From positions 62,001-126,000 of the forward strand of contig NBIV01000212.1 of the NCBI GenBank assembly GCA_003194525.1: 64,000 bases of DNA. The letters run 5' to 3'. The translations under genes and the position numbers were made by a program. This document shows positions 54,922 to 64,000 of the stretch, piece after piece; the first letter of the stretch is position 1, and the number at the start of each line of letters is the position of its first letter. The stretch comes from Gracilariopsis chorda (taxonomy: Eukaryota > Rhodophyta > Florideophyceae > Gracilariales > Gracilariaceae). The notes under the pieces are model-generated. The model saw only the letters and a list, made by a program, of their open reading frames with translations, was not told the DNA's origin and made no database searches.

Positions 54922-57900
54922 ATGGATTCATTCGGTGGCATCAAGATTGAAAAGTTGGGCGAGGATAACTTCCATGTATGGAAGCAAAAGGTTGAGTTGC
55001 TGCTTGCACTCAAGGACCTCGATGACCATCTTGAATCAACCAGGCCTACGGACGATGACGAGTTGTCAGCATGGAAGAAGAAAGACGCCAAGGCCAGGGC
55101 TGTTATTGGTCTCAGCATCAGTGATGAGCATTTGGACCATGTGAGGGATACCGAGAATGCTGCGGAAATGTGGAAAGCCATTTGCGATGTGTTCCAGCGT
55201 AAAACGCTGCTCAACCGAATCAATGCAAGACGTGCCTTCTACACAGCCAAGATGCGAGATGATGAGAAAATGTTACACTTCATCAATCGTGTTCGTCATC
55301 TTGCATCGGATCTGAAGAGCATGGACGTAGTGGTTGAGGAGGAAGACATCGCTATGGCAATCCTATGTGGGCTACCAGACCGCTTCGAACACCTCATTGT
55401 CGCTATTGACACCACGATTGGTGATCGTAAACTCGATTTAGAGTTTGTGAAGAGTCGTTTGCTGCAAGAGGAACAGCGAATGAACGATCGTGCCAAGGAG
55501 GAGTCCGGAAGTGACACGGCTTTGGTCGGTGCGCAGTCACGAAAGAAGTCCATGGTGTGCTACTACTGTGGTAAGAAGGGGCATATCCAGAGAAACTGTT
55601 TCAAGAGACAACGTGACGAAGCTAGCAAAGAGCAGAGTGCTGCCGCAAACCCAGCTGTGCAGACCGATCTCGGCAACGAGAAACGAGGATGTGACAGTGA
55701 CTCTGACTTTGTTTGTCTCATTGCGACAGGTTCTGTGGAAGAAAGTATCAGTGACTGGATCATTGACTCTGGTGCCACCGCCCATATGACGTATGACGAG
55801 TCCATGTTTGACAGTTATAGCAAAAGAGAGTCTGCCGGTGTGAGTATCGGCAATGACTCGAAGCTGGAGTCTCTTGGTCATGGCAGTGTCCACCTCGATC
55901 TCGCTGTTGAAGGGCGTAAGAGCAAGTGCCGGTTGGGTGAAGTAGTGCACGTACCGAATCTAAGGTATCATCTGCTGTCAGTATCTGCGATGTGTGACCT
56001 GGGTGCGCGAGTGGTGTTTGACAAAACCAAAGTATGTGTACACAAAGCCAACACCATGATCGCCCAGGGCCGTCGCATCAAAGGACTGTACTACCTATGT
56101 ACCGCTATTGAAGTACCAGAAGACATGGACAACGCACTTGTGACTGACCTGTCACTATGGCATGCTCGAATGGCTCATGTGAATGTGGGTGGTATCAAAC
56201 ATATGGCTCGTAACGGTTTTGTGTCAGGGCTGAATGTGGACTTGAATCAATCGATGGATGTGTGTGACTCTTGTGTAGTGGGAAAATCTACACGTGCTCC
56301 AACTCCCAAGCAAGGGGGGGAACGGGCTTTGCACCCATTGGACCTAGTGCATTCGGACATTTGTGGTCCAATCCAAGTAGGTTCCTTGGGAGGTTCACGC
56401 TACTTCGTCACATTCATCGATGATCACTCCCGTTTTTGCTTCTTGTACATGCTCAAGACCAAGGATGAGGTGTTCCACGTGTTCGTGAAGTGGCTCAAGA
56501 TGGTTCAAAATCAGAGTGACCGACATTTGAAAACCATCACCGCACGTGAGTCTGTGCTACATGCGTTACGCACAGACAATGCTGGTGAATATGTGTCAAA
56601 GAAGTTTTCACAAGAGCTCGAACGTCACGGTATTGAACATCAGCGAACGGTGCCTTACAATCCACATCAGAATGGTCTGGCCGAACGGTTCAACCGAACA
56701 CTCATGGACTTGGTGAGATCGATGCTGCATCACAAGAAACTGCCAAAGAGCTTCTGGGCTGAAGCATTGAACGTTGCAGTGTATGTGCGCAATCGAGTCA
56801 CCTGCAAGGCCCTTCCGAGTGACGTGACACCACTCGAGATGTGGAGTGGATATGAACCTGACTTGAGCAATCTGCGTGTGTTCGGTAGCCGGTGCTGGTA
56901 CAAAGTGGTGGACCACAAGCTCAAGAAGGTGGAGCAACGTGCCGTGGAGGCGATCTTTATTGGGTACACATCTGGATCGAACGGTTATAAACTGTGGGAT
57001 GCGCAAAAGAAGAAGGTGGTTGTGTCGAGAGATGTGAGGTTTGACGAATGTAGTGGTTCAGATCAAGGTACTGACCACGTTGATGATGACGACTATGCTG
57101 AGATCGACATCTCGGACAAGCCGAAATCAAACATCACCTCCACCTCTACCAAACCCACTGATGCTGCCCAAGTTGAACCCGCTGCACCATATACTCCACC
57201 AGAAGAAGCTTCAGGCAGTGGCCACGATGAGCCCACAGCTGAGACAGAAGTTGAGCCAGACGTACCAGATCTACCACCACTTCGGAGATCCACTCGTGAG
57301 CGTAGAGCGCCTACCTCGTGGTGGCGCGGAACTGCCCTACTCACTGCCAGTGATGACGTCCCATCCTCATACTCCGATGCAGTGTCACGTCCTGATTCAA
57401 AAGCGTGGACCAAGGCCATGAACAGTGAGTACGAGTCTCTGATGGAGCATGACACATGGGAGTTAGTGCCAAGGCCAGCTGACAGCAACGTGATATCATC
57501 CAAGTGGGTATTTGTGCAAAAATATGAGGCTGGCGACAACGATGAACCGACAGTGAGGTACAAGGCTCGTGTGGTGGCTCGAGGGCTTCTGCAGATCGAA
57601 GGTGTAGACTTCTCCGAGACGTATGCACCAGTGGTCAAATTCACATCCATTAGAATGATTCTGTCCATTGTAGCAGTGCAGGACTATCATCTGCACCAGA
57701 TGGATGTGAAGACTGCATTCTTGAATGGCGACCTGGAAGAGACTGTGTACATGGAGCAGCCGGACGGATTCATCAAACCTGGGAACGAGGACTTGGTATG
57801 CCTTCTCAAGAAAGCCATCTATGGGCTACGACAGGCATCAAGGCAGTGGTTTGCAAAGATGTACTTGTTCGTCGTGGGTTGGATGGGTCTGAAGCCAAAC

Positions 57901-58947
57901 GTCGCAGACGAGTGCGTCTACACCGGAGAGGTACTGGGAGCGCTTGTGATCATTGCTCTTTATGTGGACGACTTGCTCATTGCGAGTCCAAGTATGGAGA
58001 CAATGAATCGCGTAAAGCGTGAACTGTCAAAACGTTTTCAGATGAAGGATCTCAGTGAAGCGCGCATGGTACTTGGGTTCGAGATCCATCGTGATCGATC
58101 CAAAAGACAGCTGTACCTGACACAGTCTGCATACACGCGTAAGGTCTTAGAACGTTTTGGCATGTTGCAGTGCAAACCAATGGACACTCCCATGGACTCC
58201 GGTGCTGACCTCACTAAGGTAGAAGAGCCTCTGACGAACATCCCGTATCGCCAGGTGATCGGTTGTCTGATGTATCTCTCTGTTGGCACTCGACCGGACA
58301 TCTCGTTTGCAGTGTCCAAGCTAGCCAAGTATGTCGAGAAACCTGGAGAGACTCATTGGAAAGCGGTCAAGCGTGTTCTGCGTTACCTCAATGGCACTCG
58401 CTCCCTCGGACTTACTTATGGCACCACGACTGATACTCAGCTGTATGGATACGTAGACTCTGACTGGGCAGGTGATACATCCAATCGCAAGTCCACCAGT
58501 GGGTATGTGTTCATGATGTGCGGTGCTCCTGTGTCTTGGAGCTCGCGCCAACAGGAAGTAGTTGCATTGTCTAGCGCTGAGGCTGAGTATGTGAGTCTGT
58601 GCAGTGGGACGAAGGAAGCGATCTGGCTGAGACGACTGTGGAGTGGCATTGGCAACGCAAGTGGACTACACGTGGATGAGTCAGTGACGCTAATGGTTGA
58701 GCCCACAACTGTGTACGTGGACAACCAAGGTTGCATCGACCTTGCTCGAAATGGAGTTGTGAACAAGCGTACTAAGCACATTGATATTCGCTTTCACTTC
58801 ACCAGAGAGGCTCTACGCGACAAAGGCGTCCAGTTGCAGTACTGTTCCACGGAAGACATGGTTGCCGATATGCTGACGAAAGCGCTCGGTCGAGTTAAGC
58901 TGGCAAGGTTCCGCGGTGACTGTGGCTTGCTCCCCTTAGACCTTTGA
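54922..58947 (+). CDS. Copia-A3 Gag-Pol polyprotein, intact, 1341 residues
   Basis: One open frame encodes all Copia functions. They are UBN2-type Gag (about 1-200); zinc knuckle C213, C216, H221, C226; aspartic protease D282-S283-G284; pre-integrase zinc region around H414/H419 and C448/C451; integrase core with D479, D552 and E588; integrase tail to about 710; a linker with RRSTRERRAPTSW; RT from about 840 with D928 (QMDVKTAFLNGD) and YVDD at 1014-1017; and RNase H with D1179, E1220/E1222 and D1267. The order IN before RT is Copia-type. There is no frameshift or stop between Gag and Pol. The first ATG of the frame matches the Gag start of the other copies. It is a likely source of proteins for the RT-less copies. 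Confidence 0.95.
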   Translation: MDSFGGIKIEKLGEDNFHVWKQKVELLLALKDLDDHLESTRPTDDDELSAWKKKDAKARAVIGLSISDEHLDHVRDTENAAEMWKAICDVFQRKTLLNRINARRAFYTAKMRDDEKMLHFINRVRHLASDLKSMDVVVEEEDIAMAILCGLPDRFEHLIVAIDTTIGDRKLDLEFVKSRLLQEEQRMNDRAKEESGSDTALVGAQSRKKSMVCYYCGKKGHIQRNCFKRQRDEASKEQSAAANPAVQTDLGNEKRGCDSDSDFVCLIATGSVEESISDWIIDSGATAHMTYDESMFDSYSKRESAGVSIGNDSKLESLGHGSVHLDLAVEGRKSKCRLGEVVHVPNLRYHLLSVSAMCDLGARVVFDKTKVCVHKANTMIAQGRRIKGLYYLCTAIEVPEDMDNALVTDLSLWHARMAHVNVGGIKHMARNGFVSGLNVDLNQSMDVCDSCVVGKSTRAPTPKQGGERALHPLDLVHSDICGPIQVGSLGGSRYFVTFIDDHSRFCFLYMLKTKDEVFHVFVKWLKMVQNQSDRHLKTITARESVLHALRTDNAGEYVSKKFSQELERHGIEHQRTVPYNPHQNGLAERFNRTLMDLVRSMLHHKKLPKSFWAEALNVAVYVRNRVTCKALPSDVTPLEMWSGYEPDLSNLRVFGSRCWYKVVDHKLKKVEQRAVEAIFIGYTSGSNGYKLWDAQKKKVVVSRDVRFDECSGSDQGTDHVDDDDYAEIDISDKPKSNITSTSTKPTDAAQVEPAAPYTPPEEASGSGHDEPTAETEVEPDVPDLPPLRRSTRERRAPTSWWRGTALLTASDDVPSSYSDAVSRPDSKAWTKAMNSEYESLMEHDTWELVPRPADSNVISSKWVFVQKYEAGDNDEPTVRYKARVVARGLLQIEGVDFSETYAPVVKFTSIRMILSIVAVQDYHLHQMDVKTAFLNGDLEETVYMEQPDGFIKPGNEDLVCLLKKAIYGLRQASRQWFAKMYLFVVGWMGLKPNVADECVYTGEVLGALVIIALYVDDLLIASPSMETMNRVKRELSKRFQMKDLSEARMVLGFEIHRDRSKRQLYLTQSAYTRKVLERFGMLQCKPMDTPMDSGADLTKVEEPLTNIPYRQVIGCLMYLSVGTRPDISFAVSKLAKYVEKPGETHWKAVKRVLRYLNGTRSLGLTYGTTTDTQLYGYVDSDWAGDTSNRKSTSGYVFMMCGAPVSWSSRQQEVVALSSAEAEYVSLCSGTKEAIWLRRLWSGIGNASGLHVDESVTLMVEPTTVYVDNQGCIDLARNGVVNKRTKHIDIRFHFTREALRDKGVQLQYCSTEDMVADMLTKALGRVKLARFRGDCGLLPLDL

Positions 58948-58957
58948 AGTCAGTGAC

Positions 58958-58967
58958 AGAGGGGGGG
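58958..58967 (+). other. Copia-A3 polypurine tract
   Basis: CAGAGGGGGGG directly before the 3' LTR start TGTTGG, ten bases after the gag-pol stop. Confidence 0.8.
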
Positions 58968-59728
58968 TGTTGGCAGTAGTACCTGTGCTGTCACTGAAAA
59001 CCAAATGGTCCGGGGAGCATGGGCTGTTTTAGAGGGTACCTCTGCAAAAGCGCATATGCGCGTGTGCGCGAACCCAACGTGAAACTGGCTTCTGATTGGC
59101 TACTGCAAATGTACATATGCAACGTGGTGCGTACAAGTGGTATGGCATAACTGGATCGGTTGGACACACCCACGTGTCCAGCTACTACAGTGGTCACAGT
59201 GTACGTTGTGTGCAGGGGATACTGGTGAAGTGGTTGACAGCTGGTACAAGTGGTACAGCAGTGGTTGGTACAATGGTAAGGTGTGCATGCACTGTCAACA
59301 GGTTTACACATGCACGGGTATATTGATGACGTGGGTGTTGTGTGCATTGCCACATGATGACATGGCACTAACACCACAGGTTACGTGCCGACTTACCGTG
59401 ATGTGTTGGCATGTGCTGGCGTGTGTTGGAGTCGTGAATTTGTGCCTTGTCATGGTCATGTGTATGCACGTAACTATTACGGAACGTTGGTGCGTTGGTG
59501 TGCGTTGATGTAATGAGGTTGTGCTGAGCTGGCTATGTCATGTTAGATGATGATTGGTAGTATTGAGTGTCCCTGCTTAGTGGTTTAGGTTTTACTTGTA
59601 ATTGGTGTTCCCGCGCAATTCGAGTTTAGAGTGGTATATAAGATGTGCCTGAAGGACCTCCAAGTAAATCCAAGCCAGAGCTGGCGAACTTCCCTTCCAT
59701 CCCCTCAACTTCCTTTCAACTTTCAACA
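58968..59728 (+). repeat. Copia-A3 3' LTR
   Basis: 761 bp, nearly identical to the 5' LTR. Confidence 0.95.
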
Positions 59729-60650
59729 TCAATCGATGGATGTGTGTGACTCTTGTGTAGTGGGAAAATCTACACGTGCTCCAACTCCCAAGCAAGGGGG
59801 GGAACGGGCTTCGCACCCATTGGACCTAGTGCATTCGGACATTTGTGCTCCAATCCAAGTAGGTTCCTTGGGAGGTTCACGCTACTTCGTCACATTCATC
59901 GATGATCACTCCCGTTTTTGCTTCTTTTACATGCTCAAGACCAAGAATGAGGTGTTCCACTTGTTCGTGAAGTGGCTCAAGATGGTTCAACATCAGAGTG
60001 ACCGACATGTGAAAACCATCACCGCACGTGAGTCTGTGCTACATGCGTTACGCACAGACAATGCTGGTGAATATGTGTCAAAGAAGTTTTCACAAGAGCT
60101 TGAACGTCACGGTATTGAACATCAGCGAACGGTGCCTTACAATCCACATCAGAATGGTCTGGCCGAACGGTTCAACCGAACACTCATGGACTTGGTGAGA
60201 TCGATGCTGCATCACAAGAAACTGCCAAAGAGCTTCTGGGGTGAAGCATTGCACGTTGCAGTGTATGTGCGCAATCGAGTCACCTGCAAGGCCCTTCCGA
60301 GTGACGTGACACCACTCAAGATGTGGAGTGGATATGAACCTGAATTGAGCAATCTGCGTGTGTTCGGTAGCCGGTGCTGGTACAAAGTGGTGGACGACAA
60401 GCTGAAGAAGCTGGAGCAACGTGCCGTGGAGGCGATCTTTATTGGGTACACATCTGGATCGAACGGTTATAAACTGTGGGATGCGCAAAAGAAGAAGGTG
60501 GTTGTGTCGAGAGATGTGAGGTTTGACGAATGTAGTGTTGGCAGTAGTACCTGTGCTGTCACTGAAAACCAAATGTTCCGGGGAGCGTGGGCTGTTTTGG
60601 AGTGTACCTCTGCAAAAGCGCATATGCGCGTGTGCGCGAACCCAACGTGA
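59729..60650 (+). pseudogene. Copia-A2b integrase part, 3' of the A3 insertion
   Basis: Begins with the second TCAAT and continues SMDVCDSC, HSDICAP, TDNAGEY and NGLAERFNRTL to DVRFDECS. It then reads 37 LTR-encoded residues to a stop at 60650, exactly as in A2a. The open frame extends upstream into the A3 LTR (59631) by chance. RT and RNase H are missing. Confidence 0.85.
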
Positions 60651-61309
60651 AACTGGCTTCTGATTGGCTACCTGCAAATGTACATATGCAACGTGGTGCG
60701 TACAAGTGGTATGGCATTACTGGATCGGTTGGACACACCCACGTGTCCAGCTACTACAGTGGTCACAGTGTACGTTGTGTGCAGGGGATACTGGTGAAGT
60801 TGACAGCTGGTACAAGTGGTACAGCAGTGGTTGGTAGAATGGCAAGGTGCGCATGCACTGTCAACAGGTTTACACATGCACGGGTATATTGATGACGGTG
60901 TTGTGTGCATTGCCACATGATGACATGGCACTAACACCACAGGTTACGTGCCGACTTACCGTGACGTGTTGACTTACCGTGATGTGTTGGCATGTGCTGG
61001 CGTGTGTTGGAGTCGTGAATTTGTGCCTTGTCATGGTCATGTGTATGCACGTAACTATTACGGAACGTTGGTGCGTTGGTGTGCGTTGATGTAATGAGGT
61101 TGTGCTGAGCTGGCTATGTCATGTTAGATGATGATTGGTAGTATTGAGTGTCCCTGCTTAGTGGTTTAGGTTTTACTTGTAGTTGGTGTTCCCGCGCAAT
61201 TCGAGTTTAGAGTGGTATATAAGATGTGCCTGAAGGACCTCCAAGTAAATCCAAGGTAGAGCTGGCGAACTTCCCTTCCATCCCCTCAACTTCCATTCAA
61301 CTTTCAACA
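60536..61309 (+). repeat. Copia-A2b 3' LTR
   Basis: A 774-bp LTR followed by CCGGG (61310-61314). Its patchwork of differences is shared partly with A2a's 3' LTR and partly with A3, which suggests gene conversion. Confidence 0.85.
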
Positions 61310-63553
61310 CCGGGACCGGTCATCAATGAACGCAGACGCATATTGAAAATAATCAGGAAACGATGGGAGCAAAGGACCAAGGATGTCCGACTGCACAATG
61401 TGTCCAACGTCTTTTGCTCGTTTACACTTTCCCAAAAATGGAAGTTTATCCACATTGCCTAGTCAACCTGGCCGACATACCTTTCCATCTGCTGTAGCTT
61501 TGGGACTCCATCGACTTGCTCGTGTACCTTTTGAAGGTCTCGTGGGTTCATATGTGCAAGTCGGCGGTGCCAGAGCTTTGTGAGGTCTAATTCTTTGGCA
61601 GATAGGAGCGTTGTGTGACCGGTATGCTCGACTGGACGTGGCAGCGTGTACAACCTAGAGCTTAGGTCTCGTTGACCACATCCAATTTCAAACCCTTCTT
61701 CATGTGTAAGGCGAACCTCACTTCCACCGAACATGGATTGAATGCCTTTATCGGCCATACGACCAACAGACACCAAGTTGTATCCAACACCTGGTACGAG
61801 CAGTACATCTGTCAATCGCAGGTTAGCATCGACAAAGGGCAGTAAAACATCTCCTTGTTGAGTGGCGGTTACTGTGGTGTTGTCAGCAAGCTCAAATAAC
61901 CTCTGAGATACATCAACCAATGTGTTGGGTACAAACGCAGATGCGAAACAAAAGAAATGGGAGGTGGCCCTGCTGTCCGCATAGGTTTTCAATCCATTAG
62001 ACGCAGATGGGAGCATCGTAGACTTCTCAACACGCATTCCGGCGATCTCGATCTTTCATCCCCTTCTTGCGGCTTTCCCAGAGGGTTTGGACTTGTCAGC
62101 AGAACTAGCTTTGAGTTGGTTCAAGATGACTTTCGGTAGAAGGTTCTCCGGATTGTCAGGGTGCATGTGGCATCGGTCCTGCATACGGCGGTCCTGGTCG
62201 CAGAAGGTGCAATGATAACCGTTTTTACTGGCCACAGCATAAGCACGCCCGTTGGACTCGAAATTGGAGTTGGAATCTGATGCATGACCATCATTTTCGT
62301 CCGCATTTGACATTTTATGGGGTCCAAATTGACGGCCATTGCCCTTACCTTGGTTCTTTTTGCGGTTACGACCACGACTAGAACTAGCAGAACCAAGTAG
62401 ACGAGCGTTGTACTCGGCAATCAAAGTAGTTGCCACATAGTCCCACGTTAGTTCCGAGATCTCCTTAGTCCTAAGTGCCGCAGCAATTGACTCTAGTGAG
62501 CAGTTGGGGTCAATAGAAGCCAACAGCATTGGAGCCCTATGTAACTCTGGAATGGCAGCGTCCTTCCCCATTCGGTCTAATTGTGAGAATAACGTCGCAA
62601 ACTGGTCCACATATTCCCAGATATTTTGGCCATAATAAGACATTCGGAACAGTTGAGTCTGTACAGCGATACGAGATACCGTTCGATTGGATGCATAAAG
62701 GGCATCTAATAGTTTCAGCATCTGGCCAGGATCATCGTCCACATCCATGACAACGCGTAGGGGCGCATCTCCAAGTGCATAAATGATGATTGCACATGCC
62801 TTTTCGCGTTTTGCCAGGAGTCGGGAACTGCTCAGAGTAGCACTGGAAGTTGAATCTTGTGTCAATGTAGCAGTCGATGACTCATCCAGAGTTGACGCCA
62901 CTATATTCCAGACACCTTTAATGCGACACGCTGCACGAAGTCGATGTCGCCATAATGTATAATCCTCACCACGCTTACCATGAAAGCGTGGGATTTTCAC
63001 ACCGGAATTAGTTTCAGTTTCAACCTCGGAGTCAGACATAGTTCCAGAAGGAGCTGAAGCACCAATGAATATATGTTGCGAAGCAGATTGAGGGACTCAA
63101 TGCTTTTCGGACACCGATTTCCAAGAGAGGGAATGCGTTGAATAGGATGATCAGCCAAACTTTGTGGCTGAGATCACACTAAGAAATGATTACCGCAGTG
63201 GAGTAATCTCAACACCCAATAGCAAGGGTGCCAGCGGAGACCGTGTGAACAAGTCTCAACGCTCGTCCTGACGTGTCTGGTACGCGAATCACAGGCGGAG
63301 TTCGGGTCCTCGACGCCCGGAGTGTCCTCACAAGGAGCTCTGAAGCACACTCGGAGAAGAAAGTAAGAGATGAAACTTCGTAAAATCGGGCGCACTGACA
63401 GGAGAAACTACTTCCGCTACCCCAAGGGTTGAACCCCTGGACCCTGGGTGCTCTCTCCAGGTGCGAGGTGCGATTTTCTTCGAACTGCCCTACTCTGCGC
63501 ACTTCGATAGCAGGGTGCTCAATCCGTACGAAACGTCCCAGGGAGGTTATTGT
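61310..63553 (-). mobile_element. Copia-B fragment, duplicate 2
   Basis: A near-perfect copy of 48170-50413, with about four substitutions noticed in 2.2 kb. It is bounded by family-A LTRs on both sides. Confidence 0.9.
61459..63039 (-). pseudogene. Copia-B Gag, protease and integrase N-part (duplicate 2)
   Basis: Gag 63039-62056 (327 codons) and protease/pre-integrase 62037-61459, with the same defects as duplicate 1: Arg in the knuckle His position and DSR for DSG. Differences include Ala for Gly in KMSNADEND and for Thr in SGKAARRG. Sharing the lesions shows that they preceded the duplication. Confidence 0.85.
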
Positions 63554-64000
63554 TGTTGGCAGTAGTACCTGTGCTGTCACTGAAAACCAAATGTTCCGGG
63601 GAGCACAGGCTGTTTTAGAGGGTACCTCTGCAAAAGTGCATATGCGTGTGTGCGCGAACCCAACGTGAAATTGGCTTCTAATTGGCTACCGCAAATGTAC
63701 ATATGCAATGTGGTGCGTACAAGTGGTATGGCATAGCTGGATCGGTTGGACACACCCACGTGTCCAGCTACTACAGTGGTCACAGTGTACGTTGTGTGCA
63801 GGGGATACTGATGAAGTGGTTGACACCTGGTAGAAGTGGTACAGCAGTGGTTGGTACAATGGTAAGGTGGGCATGCACTGTCAACAGGTGTACACATGCA
63901 CGGGTATATTGATGACGTGGGTGTTGTGTGCATTGCCACATGATGACATGGCACTAGCACCACAGGTTACGTGCCGACTTACCGTGACGTGTTGACTTAC
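63554..64000 (+). repeat. Third family-A LTR, cut by the window end
   Basis: TGTTGGCAGTAG onward, matching the first 447 bp of 50414-51192. It is preceded by ATTGT (63549-63553) in Copia-B leader sequence. Confidence 0.9.

Larger units (their letters stand above)
53345..59728 (+). mobile_element. Copia family A, copy 3: full-length, recent
   Basis: A 6384-bp element with two 761-bp LTRs (53345-54105 and 58968-59728) that differ at about four positions by eye, TCAAT duplicated on both sides, an uninterrupted gag-pol and a polypurine tract. It is the youngest insertion in the window and the only one with every coding domain intact. The leader lacks the initiator-Met primer site seen in older copies. 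Confidence 0.95.
50414..61309 (+). mobile_element. Copia family A, copy 2b: duplicate of A2a, interrupted by A3
   Basis: 5' LTR 50414-51192, interior 51193-53344 and 59734-60535, 3' LTR 60536-61309. Apart from the A3 insertion it has the same structure and the same deletion junction as A2a and is followed by the same CCGGG and Copia-B sequence, so it is a duplicate and not an independent insertion. Its left flank is Copia-B leader (ATTGT at 50409-50413), not CCGGG. Confidence 0.85.

Noticed and set aside
59631-59728. Upstream extension of the 59729-60650 frame
   Set aside because: These codons are the A3 LTR read in frame by chance across the insertion border.

Overview
The window is eukaryotic nuclear DNA, very rich in transposable elements and poor in ordinary genes. 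The evidence is several LTR retrotransposons, two PIF/Harbinger-type transposase relics, a Pif1-type helicase end, TATA-type LTR promoters, CpG-rich promoter-like islands and one two-finger C2H2 protein. No bacterial features are present. The lineage cannot be fixed from sequence alone. Few genes among stacked Copia and Gypsy copies would suit a red alga or another protist or alga with a repeat-rich genome, but that is a guess.

Layout. 1-332: C-terminal end of a Pif1-like helicase, possibly from a Helitron. 333-3440: about six degenerate tandem units of 440-565 bp, each holding nested inverted repeats. 3900-5148: decayed Harbinger transposase. 5664-5745: tRNA-like A/B-box element. 5988-6672: eroded minus-strand coding sequence. 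About 8000-14400: low-ORF DNA with two CpG-rich cores (about 9150-9560 and 12780-13150). Pyrimidine-rich strands diverge from each core, and a C2H2 zinc-finger gene (11857-12426, minus) lies beside the second. 15377-16252: eroded gag-like reading frame.

16670-28174: an 11.5-kb chromodomain Ty3/Gypsy element on the minus strand. It has 820-bp LTRs, a primer-binding site, a polypurine tract, degraded gag-pol, two extra open frames on the opposite strand, and very many tiny hairpins along its whole length. 28583-28877: a second transposase scrap.

28878-64000: layered Ty1/Copia elements of two families. Family B (Gag starts MSDSEVE) and family A (Gag starts MDSF) are nested, chimeric and tandemly duplicated. 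The youngest is an intact 1341-codon gag-pol (54922-58947) in a family-A element (53345-59728). It has near-identical LTRs and a perfect 5-bp target duplication, and it sits inside an RT-less family-A copy. That copy belongs to a block of about 6.74 kb that is present twice in tandem (43678-50413 and 50414-63553), with a third LTR starting at 63554. Older elements carry an initiator-tRNA-Met half-molecule primer site, but the young family-A copies have lost it. The window therefore records a sequence of insertions, LTR-LTR recombination, inter-family recombination and decay.
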